A DNA stretch of 64,000 bases from CAWCDJ01 sp963796675 (GTDB lineage Bacteria; Acidobacteriota; Terriglobia; Bryobacterales; Bryobacteraceae), in assembly GCA_963796675.1 (NCBI GenBank), contig CAWCMS010000003.1, positions 1-64,000 of the forward strand, written 5' to 3'. The position numbers and the translations under genes were made by a program. Position 1 is the first letter of the stretch, and the number at the start of each line of letters is the position of its first letter. The notes beneath the pieces are model-generated. The model saw only the letters and a list, made by a program, of their open reading frames with translations, did not search any database and was not told where the DNA came from. Shown piece after piece: positions 57,749-64,000 of this stretch.

Positions 57749-57856
57749 TTGAAACCACTCGTCAAGCTGATACTGCAGCGGTGGATGGGAGATCATCCTG
57801 AGATTCGAGCCCGCCAATTCCTGATGAGCCAAGAACTGGATCCGCCCATTGACTGA
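57749..57856 (+). CDS. Very small ORF, 35 residues
   Basis: TTG 57749 opens a short frame (LVKLILQRWMGDHPEIRARQ...PPID) with helical, protein-like composition, not covered by a longer ORF. Start and function are uncertain; it may be a fragment. Confidence 0.25.
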   Translation: MKPLVKLILQRWMGDHPEIRARQFLMSQELDPPID

Positions 57857-57904
57857 CATCAGGCGCGGTCGAGTTCAACCGAGAAGAGCACTCCAATAAT
57901 CGAA

Positions 57905-58138
57905 TCAGTGTCGTGCGACGCCACTCGCGATACTGAAACCGCCAGCCCCCTCGTCAGGGGGCCCGGACAATTCAGGTGTGTCGTCCCAATCGCTCACATC
58001 GAATCTTCCGCCGCAGTGCCGGCAGAGGATAAACTCCTGTTCAAATCTCTCAAACGGCCCGCAATCCAGGCCGTGCGTCTCGATGGAAGTTGCAATTCGG
58101 AATTCTCCGAGCGATGAGCCGCAATCAGGGCATGCCAT
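57905..58138 (-). CDS. Small zinc-ribbon protein
   Basis: ATG 58138 follows aggataagc. The 77-residue protein has two Cys pairs, ACPDCGSSLGEFRIA and FILCRHCGGRFDVSDWDD, as in a zinc ribbon. It has no other domain. The gene shares direction with the nearby RecJ-PRTRC set but not its operon. Confidence 0.5.
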   Translation of the reverse strand: MACPDCGSSLGEFRIATSIETHGLDCGPFERFEQEFILCRHCGGRFDVSDWDDTPELSGPPDEGAGGFSIASGVARH

Positions 58139-58274
58139 GCTTATCCTGCTTTCCTAGCAATAACTTGGACAATGTTCACGTCGCCGCATCAGAACGCTTC
58201 TTCGTCATCCAGTCGGCGGTTTTTGGCGCGATCATCGAGATCGCCTAGACTGAGGGCAGTTGAGGAGGAGAATT

Positions 58275-58607
58275 TTGCTCGAAACGTGGTGCCCCGAATG
58301 CGGATTCAGATTTGACGCGATCAACGAGTCTCAGGTGGTCTGTCCCGCCTGCGGCACGGATCCCCGCAGTGGGCTGCCGCCGGAATCCGATCCCGAAACC
58401 GCCGCCGCGTTCGAAGATGCTGAGGCTTTCGCAGAGGCGCCCATGTCCCTGGCTGAGGTGCTGGAAGGAGATGCTCCTCTTGAGCCGGAAGTCGACTACT
58501 ACGTTTCCGATCCTGATCTGGAGCTAATCATTGCCGACGCGGACGCCCTGAGGGCAGCCCTGGTGGAAGGCCCCATCCTCGTTGCCGGAAACAAATTGAT
58601 CAATTGA
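58275..58607 (+). CDS. Zinc-ribbon protein with acidic tail
   Basis: TTG 58275 (MLETWCPECGFRFDAINES) is chosen because a ggaggag SD sits just upstream. Two Cys pairs, CPECG and CPACG, make a zinc ribbon of ~30 residues, followed by a very acidic helical tail (DPETAAAFEDAEAFAEAPM). It is 9 bases ahead of the J-like gene and probably co-transcribed with it. Function unknown; zinc ribbons of this kind often bind nucleic acid or RNA polymerase. Confidence 0.6.
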   Translation: MLETWCPECGFRFDAINESQVVCPACGTDPRSGLPPESDPETAAAFEDAEAFAEAPMSLAEVLEGDAPLEPEVDYYVSDPDLELIIADADALRAALVEGPILVAGNKLIN

Positions 58608-58616
58608 GAATCGACC

Positions 58617-60157
58617 ATGACTGCCGACGCCGTCCCGGCCGGAAGTTTAGAACCCCACGCGGGCCGCGTTTTGCGCATTCGCGGGATTCGGCCAGAAGGC
58701 GCGTTGACGCGCTGCACCACTGACGATGGGGACATCATGGTGCCTCGGGTGCCCGCCACTTACCTGCGCTCTGGTGACGACATCCGCGTGGGATCACTCA
58801 ACTCGCCAACTAACGAGTACCTGGCGATTCAGAACTCTCTCCGGCGGAAAGCCCGCCAACTCTATTTCGGCCGCATAGGCTACGTCACGCAGCCGAAAAC
58901 CGACAAGCGCGACGAGTACTTTGTCCGAGCAGAAGTGCCCGAAAGCGGCTTTGGCATTCGCGCTCTTCATTTGCCGAACACGGTAGTGCGGGACTACTTC
59001 TACTTTTTCGCAGAGGCACCGAGCGGCGCCCGCGGGCTTACGCTTTATGAACTCTTGCGGGCGGTGCCAACAGCATCACCCGCCGATTTGCGCCTCTCCT
59101 ATCGAATCCGTCGTATCGAGCTCGATACCATGGATGCGCGCAGTCCGGAGCTGCAACGGCGCCGAGCGTGCCTTCAACCTCTTGGCGCATCCTCATCTCC
59201 GATCCTGCTACGACGCTCTCCTTCAAGATGCTGCGGCACCGGCGTTGTTTCCTTACGGCGGTTTCGGACAGTGCGTCGTCGCCGGGGATCTGTCGGAAGA
59301 CGGGACTACCTTCTTCGCTCGTCGCCTCTTGTCCTACCGGCCGGACCAGCATCAGCGCCACTTTCGCGCGCCTCTGCGCCGCGTTGACTATCTGAACGGG
59401 TACGCCGTGTATCGCGACAGCCGCCGAAAGGTGGAGGTGTTTCTCGATCCGGCGCTGCTCCCCGTAGGCTGGGATCCGACTTGGAATCAATGGAAGCATC
59501 TGACGGGCGCCAAGATTGGCATCGAGGGAACCTTCGTTGAATCGGGCAAATACCGACAGCTCGCCGGAGACTGGCATCTGATCCGGTGGGAGACCGCTCT
59601 GCCCAGCCGAGTTTGCGTCACTGTGCCCGCGGACGCCCAGAAGTCTCTGGCTACCGCTCATCAAGCCTATCAGCGTTTTGGGCAGTACCACGACGCCATC
59701 GAGCAAATTCGAAGCCGACTCGCCCGCGAGCCATTGGACGAACAGGAACTGGCGAGCCTTTGCCGGAGCCTCGGCGTGCCGTCCGATTTCGAGATTGCGC
59801 AGTTCTGTTGGAAGCCCGACTACGATTCGTACTTCTACCAGCAGTTGAAAAAACGCAGCCAGAACGTCTATTTCCTTCGCGATCAGTTCATATTCCAGCT
59901 GCCGCGCGCCATTGTCATCGAAATCCCGCAGTTGGGTCACGCCACCTACATCTTCACGAAGCCCCCGAACGTCCGCGAGTTTGTGCGCAAGTACGCGATC
60001 ACCTCCAGAGACGACATTCGGAAGAACCGGGGAAACGTCGCCCAAGAACTCGGATTCATCGGGCGAGTCATGCACGGGAGTAGATCCGCGCACGTGGCTT
60101 CGGGCTCTACGTTCCCGCGTCGGCGAAGCTGTGGACTACGCTCTGGCAATCGGCTAA
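58617..60157 (+). CDS. J-domain-like protein, two frameshifts
   Basis: The ~510-residue reading frame starts at ATG 58617. The N-terminus is a beta-rich domain (RVLRIRGIRPEGALTRCTTD, FGRIGYVTQPKTDKRDEYFV). A J-domain-like helix set follows (LRLSYRIRRIELDTMDARSP, then ERAFNLLAHPHLRSCYDALL) with no clear HPD motif. The frame changes near 59160 and again near 60085, and the natural stop is at 60155-60157 (TWLRALRSRVGEAVDYALAI). The central part is rich in aromatic residues (YFYQQLKKRSQNVYFLRDQF). A chaperone or scaffold role is possible. I do not know a named family. Confidence 0.6.
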
Positions 60158-60187
60158 CCCGTCGCGCTCGCCCGGATGGCCTCGGTG

Positions 60188-60565
60188 CTACTCGAGTCCT
60201 GGCCTCTGGCAAAACATATAGCCCTTGGGCCCTTTCCACGTACTTCGCTTATCGACAATCCACCGCTGAAGCGCTGCTCCGCTGACGTGATAGATCTTGC
60301 CTGCCGCCACGACCTCGAACACGGTTGCCAGGGTCGGCTTCGGAAGGCCGACGGCTCTCTCCTTTTTCGCTTCGACAACGAACAGATGCGCAGCGTCAAA
60401 AGTGCTCGTGGCCTGGACGTCTACGCTATGGCGCCGCCCTTCAGCGTCCGTCACCGTTACGGTACACCAGCGCATTTCGTCCACAGTATAGCTCATAGGC
60501 GAATAAAAGGCGAAATATACAGATTGGCCCGCTTTGCCGAACGGAAGTTGTTCCTTTCTATTCAA
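60188..60565 (-). CDS. Hypothetical protein, 125 residues
   Basis: ATG 60565 (MNRKEQLPFGKAGQSVYFA). The protein is alpha/beta (DEMRWCTVTVTDAEGRRHSV, KPTLATVFEVVAAGKIYHVS, AALQRWIVDKRSTWKGPKGY). It follows RecJ by four bases on the same strand, so it is probably the last gene of that operon. No motif or membrane segment; function unknown. Confidence 0.55.
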   Translation of the reverse strand: MNRKEQLPFGKAGQSVYFAFYSPMSYTVDEMRWCTVTVTDAEGRRHSVDVQATSTFDAAHLFVVEAKKERAVGLPKPTLATVFEVVAAGKIYHVSGAALQRWIVDKRSTWKGPKGYMFCQRPGLE

Positions 60566-60569
60566 ATAC

Positions 60570-62327
60570 TTAGCCGAATGGCCTCACCCCTTCCATGACG
60601 AAACAAAAACCGTCATGCCGCCAACAATCTCGTTGTAGGCGATATGCCAAATCTATTCGATCGCCTGGGGCCAGAGTGGTCCGGAAGATGCCTCCACCGA
60701 AATCCTTCACTTGATGGATCCGGCCGTCCTGTTCCACGTTCATCCGGCACATGGCGGTACTCGTTAAGATCGGCGGTGTCATCACTCTGACGCGCGTCGC
60801 GAAGATCGGTTCTGGATTTCCGTTTCCGAACGGCTCCAATCGAGCGATCTCGCCCCACACCCGGGCTGCATCTGCCAGATGAAGCTGCGAATCGATTTCG
60901 AGGATTCTCGCAGGAGATTTCTCTGCGCACGCCGCGCACACGTCCTCGCGAAATGCGGCAATTCGGTCTTTCCTGATTGTCAGGCCGGCTGCCTGTTCGT
61001 GGCCGCCGAAGGTCTCCAGGTGATGTCTTGTGGTTTCCAGTAGCGCTGCGAGATTGAAGCCCGGAACGCTCCGACCGGAGCCGTATGCCCAGTCAGCTTC
61101 CTCGGATAGCACGAATACGGGTTTGCGGTGTTCGTCCACCAGACGGGCAGCGGCTATACCAAGAACACCGCGGTGCCATCCGCTATGCGAGAAAACAAGG
61201 ACAGTACGCTGGAATTCAGAGCGCGGAAGACCTGCAATCCCGCGGAGAATGCGGGACTGTTCAACCTTCCGTTGGCGGTTCAACTTTTCAAGATGCCGGA
61301 CGAGGCGGTGTACCTCGTCTTGATCTGCGGTGCCCAGCAGATTCATGATCAGCGACGCATCTCCGATCCGCCCTGCAGCATTGATTCGGGGCGCCAGACG
61401 AAACGCAATCTCGCGACCGGTGGGCATCCGTCCGGCAGGAATTCCGGCAGCATCGAGTAGCGCACGGAGACCTGGATTTCTGACGGTTGTCAACGCACGC
61501 AAACCGAGCGACACCAGTGCTCGGTTCTCACCGACGAGCGGAACCACGTCGGCAACCGTTCCGATGGCGGCCAGTTTGATGAATGACCGTAGGAGAGCCA
61601 TCGACCTCTTCTCGGGCATTCGCAGAGCTCGGAGGAGACCCGCTGCAATCTGAAAAGCGAGGCCAGCGCTGCAGAGGCTCCGGTTGGCGTAGGCCGAGTC
61701 GCACCTGGTCGGGTTCACAACGGCGACAGCCTCGGGAAGACGCGATTCCGGCAAATGGTGGTCGGTAACAACGACGTCGATCGCTGCGCTGTTCGCGCAG
61801 TGGACTGCGGAAAACGATCGGGTCCCGGTGTCGGCAGTCACGATGAGGCGCACGCCTTCTTGCTTCGCCGCCTCGACATGCTTATCGCGCATTCCATATC
61901 CATCCAGAACGCGGTGCGGTATGCGCCACGTCACGGCGCCACCGGCAAGCCGGATCGCGGTCGACAGGATAGCGGTCGCGGTGACTCCGTCGACGTCATA
62001 GTCGCCGATGACCATGATCCGCTCGCCATGCCGAATTGCATGGATGATGCGACCAATCGCGCGGTCAAAGTCGGGCAGTTGGGCCGGATCGAGGATATCG
62101 CCCCAGCCTGGATTGAGAAAGCCGGCGGCTAGCGCGGGTGTGCTCCAACCACGTGCAGCCAAAATCCTCGCCGTTACCGGATGAATTCGGAGTCGTTCCG
62201 CCAGACAGCGGCATTCCTCAGGATCTGCGGGTCGCAGCCGCCAACGCCATTCGCCCGGGCCTTCTCCCCCGATCAGCGGCTCATTGGGTTGGGTCAACGC
62301 ATCCTCAAACGACCTCTTTGGCGTCAT
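60570..62327 (-). CDS. recJ: RecJ-like single-stranded-DNA-specific exonuclease
   Basis: This 585-residue protein of the DHH/DHHA1 superfamily degrades 5' ends of single-stranded DNA in repair and recombination. Seen: motif I MVIGDYDVDGVTATAIL, an atypical motif II TADTGTRSFSA, motif III VVVTDHHLPESRLP, and a DHHA1 domain with GVLGIAAARLVDEHRKPVFV and FGGHEQAAGLTIRKD. The length is normal for the family. Because it lies next to PRTRC genes, it may be the copy of a mobile element and not the host's housekeeping enzyme. It overlaps the small gene upstream by ~23 bases. Confidence 0.85.
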   Translation of the reverse strand: MTPKRSFEDALTQPNEPLIGGEGPGEWRWRLRPADPEECRCLAERLRIHPVTARILAARGWSTPALAAGFLNPGWGDILDPAQLPDFDRAIGRIIHAIRHGERIMVIGDYDVDGVTATAILSTAIRLAGGAVTWRIPHRVLDGYGMRDKHVEAAKQEGVRLIVTADTGTRSFSAVHCANSAAIDVVVTDHHLPESRLPEAVAVVNPTRCDSAYANRSLCSAGLAFQIAAGLLRALRMPEKRSMALLRSFIKLAAIGTVADVVPLVGENRALVSLGLRALTTVRNPGLRALLDAAGIPAGRMPTGREIAFRLAPRINAAGRIGDASLIMNLLGTADQDEVHRLVRHLEKLNRQRKVEQSRILRGIAGLPRSEFQRTVLVFSHSGWHRGVLGIAAARLVDEHRKPVFVLSEEADWAYGSGRSVPGFNLAALLETTRHHLETFGGHEQAAGLTIRKDRIAAFREDVCAACAEKSPARILEIDSQLHLADAARVWGEIARLEPFGNGNPEPIFATRVRVMTPPILTSTAMCRMNVEQDGRIHQVKDFGGGIFRTTLAPGDRIDLAYRLQRDCWRHDGFCFVMEGVRPFG

Positions 62328-62535
62328 GAGAACCCCGTTCTCCTGATGGGATCGTCGCGCCGGCGCGCGCGACTAGAACAAGCCGGGATCCCGCCTGCGC
62401 GCCGAACCGGCGCCGGCCACAACCTTTGATGACCTCGATCCCGGCGTTGATAAAGCCTTCGCGCACGAGATCGGCGGTTCGAGCAGATTCGCGCAGATAG
62501 AGCTCGCGGCGCTCACGCCAACGTGAACTGGGCAT
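62305..62535 (-). CDS. Small basic protein overlapping RecJ
   Basis: This 76-residue protein is Arg-rich (MPSSRWRERRELYLRESART) and starts with a helical segment (ADLVREGFINAGIEVI). Its 3' end overlaps the recJ start by ~23 bases. It has no known motif; it may be a PRTRC-linked small protein. The C-terminal ~25 codons overlap recJ and are therefore less certain. Confidence 0.45.
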   Translation of the reverse strand: MPSSRWRERRELYLRESARTADLVREGFINAGIEVIKGCGRRRFGAQAGSRLVLVARAGATIPSGERGSHDAKEVV

Positions 62536-62608
62536 AAGGGATCACCTTTCGGACAGCAGAAGGGGATGGAAGTGGCAGGACGGCTATAGAAGGATCGAGG
62601 GATGTTTC

Positions 62609-62809
62609 TTATCCCTTTGTCCCAATTGCCTTCGTGAACGTGTAGACGAGCTTGCCGTCGACCGCTTCCGGTCCGGTGAGCGCGGCCGTCGTAATTTCAG
62701 GATATGTAGCTGCGTATAGGGACCGAACGCTTTCCACATCAAGTCCATCAATATCCGGCAGCGTTAATCCTGAATACCTGAATATTCTGGGCATGTTCTC
62801 AATCGTCAT
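62609..62809 (-). CDS. PRTRC system protein C
   Basis: This 66-residue protein matches the PRTRC C pattern: an N-terminal PRIFRYSGLTLPDIDGLDVE, then SVRSLYAATYPEITTAALTG and the tail VDGKLVYTFTKAIGTKG. PRTRC cassettes (ParB-related, ThiF-related) occur on plasmids and integrated elements, and their role is not established. The gene overlaps the end of the PRTRC E gene by 11 bases, so they are one operon. Confidence 0.85.
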   Translation of the reverse strand: MTIENMPRIFRYSGLTLPDIDGLDVESVRSLYAATYPEITTAALTGPEAVDGKLVYTFTKAIGTKG

Positions 62810-63320
62810 TGCTCGCTCCTGTTGCTGCTGCTGCTGTTGTCGTTGTCGCTTCCGCAGTTTCAGCAGTCTCGTGGGAATCGAAAAGGCTTGGTCCTTGAGT
62901 CGCAGTCACCGTCTTGCTGCCGAATACCGGTTTGCCGTCCTTGATTTCGGGTCCCGGAGTCGCCGCGGGGGTCGTCGTAGCCGGCTTTGAGACGGCTCCC
63001 TTGCGCTTGTTCTCGAGCTCTTTCTTTCTCTCCGCCTCCACCGCTTTCACCGCAGTGGCGTGCGCGGCCTCGATTTCAGAGAGGTTCGATCCAAGCCTCA
63101 CAAAGGAGCCGGTAAAGGCAACGAGTTGCCCGGAAAACTCTCGGTCCAACTCCTCCGGTGTTCCCGTAACGGTCAAGGGCGTCGTCAGCGAACAATCGCC
63201 AGAATCGCCTTCCTTCAAGCGCTTCGGTATCACATTGACGCGAATCGCCTGGTCATTGACCAAGGCGATCGTAAGCATCACCGGCCGATTTCTGAGTATC
63301 GGCAGAAGTTCGGTAAACAT
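62799..63320 (-). CDS. PRTRC system protein E
   Basis: ATG 63320 (MFTELLPILRNRPVMLTIA) follows an SD (aaaggag); the longer frame to 63383 is not used. The 173-residue protein has the family N-terminus (VNDQAIRVNVIPKRLKEGDS, PLTVTGTPEELDREF), a helix-forming middle (SEIEAAHATAVKAVEAERKK) and a disordered Thr/Ala-rich tail. It is part of the PRTRC cassette with protein C and the ThiF gene. Confidence 0.85.
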   Translation of the reverse strand: MFTELLPILRNRPVMLTIALVNDQAIRVNVIPKRLKEGDSGDCSLTTPLTVTGTPEELDREFSGQLVAFTGSFVRLGSNLSEIEAAHATAVKAVEAERKKELENKRKGAVSKPATTTPAATPGPEIKDGKPVFGSKTVTATQGPSLFDSHETAETAEATTTTAAAATGASNDD

Positions 63321-63357
63321 GGTTCTCCTTTTCAACTCGCGGTATTTGAAGATCGCT

Positions 63358-64000
63358 TTACTGGTTGGGTGCCACTGCCGCACGCGGTTTGGGGGCGAAA
63401 CGCGTTCGGTCCCTTTCCGCCTGTTTGCGCAAACGCGCCCAGGTGCTTGGGTCTACTGCCAACGGCGTTACCTGACCGGTCGCAAGGTTCACAAAGCCCC
63501 CGTGGTATGGGACGCGCCCATGCCGAAACAATCGAGCCAACAGGGCCAATGCGTGAGTCGCAATGGAGCTGTTAATGTACGGCTCCTGTCGATCCAGGGC
63601 CTCTGCGGCGCTGCATGCCGGCAATCGATCTCGTTTATCCGCTTGTCCGTGAATGATGGAGGGGAAGAGTTCATGCACGCACGGCAACCGTTTCGAGCGA
63701 TCCTTGCGATCTTTCCGCAGGGGTTGGCCGAGCACAAATTGGCCCCGATCGGCGAGATTCCCGGTATCCAGCCAGTAATGAAAGCGCCGCGATTTGAGAC
63801 TCACCACGCGGGCGATCGCCGCCCGCGCCGCGCGCGTGTCGACACACGAGATCAGGAAGTCCGAATCGGGAACATCCTGTCCGCAGCGAACGAAGTGTGG
63901 CACTGCCTCCCAGTCGAGTCCCCAGAACAAGTTCAGCCGGTTGATCAGCACCACAGCCTTGTACAGCCCGACCTCCGAGCGGCTGAATGGTTGTCGCACA
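63358..64000 (-). CDS. PRTRC system ThiF-family protein, 5' part beyond the window
   Basis: The C-terminal ~213 residues are present: LISCVDTRAARAAIARVV (acidic strand of the ThiF fold), FHYWLDTGNLADRGQFVLGQ, and CVHELFPSII. The nucleotide-binding loop is expected just beyond base 64000. It is a second ThiF/E1-fold protein in this window, unrelated in gene context to the CBASS one. The stop is 37 bases before the PRTRC E start. Confidence 0.8.
   Translation of the reverse strand, partial: VRQPFSRSEVGLYKAVVLINRLNLFWGLDWEAVPHFVRCGQDVPDSDFLISCVDTRAARAAIARVVSLKSRRFHYWLDTGNLADRGQFVLGQPLRKDRKDRSKRLPCVHELFPSIIHGQADKRDRLPACSAAEALDRQEPYINSSIATHALALLARLFRHGRVPYHGGFVNLATGQVTPLAVDPSTWARLRKQAERDRTRFAPKPRAAVAPNQ

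Noticed and set aside
60297..62329. Plus-strand ORFs opposite recJ
   Set aside because: They are antisense frames with poor composition; recJ has all family motifs on the minus strand.
1..64000. tRNA, rRNA genes and CRISPR arrays
   Set aside because: I looked for cloverleaf-like and rRNA-like segments and for short regular repeats and found none that I could support by eye. tRNAscan-SE and a CRISPR finder would be decisive.

Overview
The window is about 60% GC, densely coded on both strands and rich in mobile DNA. The best guess at host is an Acidobacteriota bacterium of the Solibacter/Bryobacter type. This rests on a large Oar-like TonB-dependent receptor with an N-terminal carboxypeptidase-regulatory-like domain, a secreted TPR-CHAT protein near a sigma-like/anti-sigma-like pair, and a dispersed repeat whose minus strand reads G-V-F-R-Q-V. 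This is inference from gene content; no rRNA or tRNA gene was recognised.

Layout. (1) 1-11775, plus strand: a tightly overlapping cassette of a broken Eco57I-type adenine methyltransferase, an HEXXH metalloprotease, a RecQ-like helicase fused to a phosphoribosyltransferase, a DprA-like protein, a small winged-helix-like protein and a ~1,780-codon DUF1998 helicase ending in a PD-(D/E)XK/Vsr-like domain. It looks like an anti-phage or DNA-transaction island, but I could not match the set to a named system, and several of its genes carry frameshifts. (2) 12080-19504: TonB receptor, CPBP protease, hypothetical proteins, and a sigma-like/anti-sigma-like pair. (3) 19539-28853: insertion-sequence territory with an IS3 remnant, a WG-repeat pseudogene, a MarR regulator with two operator-like palindromes, and an esterase gene split by two back-to-back insertion sequences (IS701-like and IS1182-like) that share the target CTAG. 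(4) 29077-32846: a CHAT protease-like TPR protein overlapping an S41-protease homologue that appears to lack its nucleophile. (5) 34270-38968: a mobile-element-like backbone of methyltransferase, unknown protein, SNF2-like helicase and Gp157-like protein. (6) 39541-44795: Ser/Thr kinase-TPR, Clp-type AAA+ ATPase and FHA protein. (7) 44946-47217: NTPase remnant and IS1380 element. (8) 47346-54250, minus strand: a six-gene CBASS-type operon of HTH-JAMM protease, E2-like, E1-like, CD-NTase, Cap4-like nuclease-SAVED effector and a DisA/DACNV-like nucleotide sensor, behind a palindromic operator and an apparently leaderless promoter. (9) 54373-60565: zinc-finger, GIY-YIG-like, DUF5677, zinc-ribbon and J-domain-like proteins. 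(10) 60570-64000: RecJ and PRTRC genes (C, E, ThiF), which are typical of plasmids and integrated elements.

How the genes work together. Regions 5 and 10 look like pieces of one plasmid or integrative element carrying kinase/Clp/FHA and CBASS cargo between them. The CBASS operon is intact: the CD-NTase would make a cyclic oligonucleotide, E1/E2 would conjugate its C-terminal Gly-Gly, the JAMM protein would reverse this and may repress the operon, and Cap4 plus the DACNV-like protein would read the signal. In contrast, many genes elsewhere (methyltransferase, metalloprotease, RecQ, DUF1998 helicase, TonB receptor, esterase, CHAT, Gp157, SNF2 helicase, DUF5677, J-like) show one or more frameshifts with coding signal continuing in another frame. 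Either the assembly has indel errors or parts of the region are decaying; the sequence alone does not decide.
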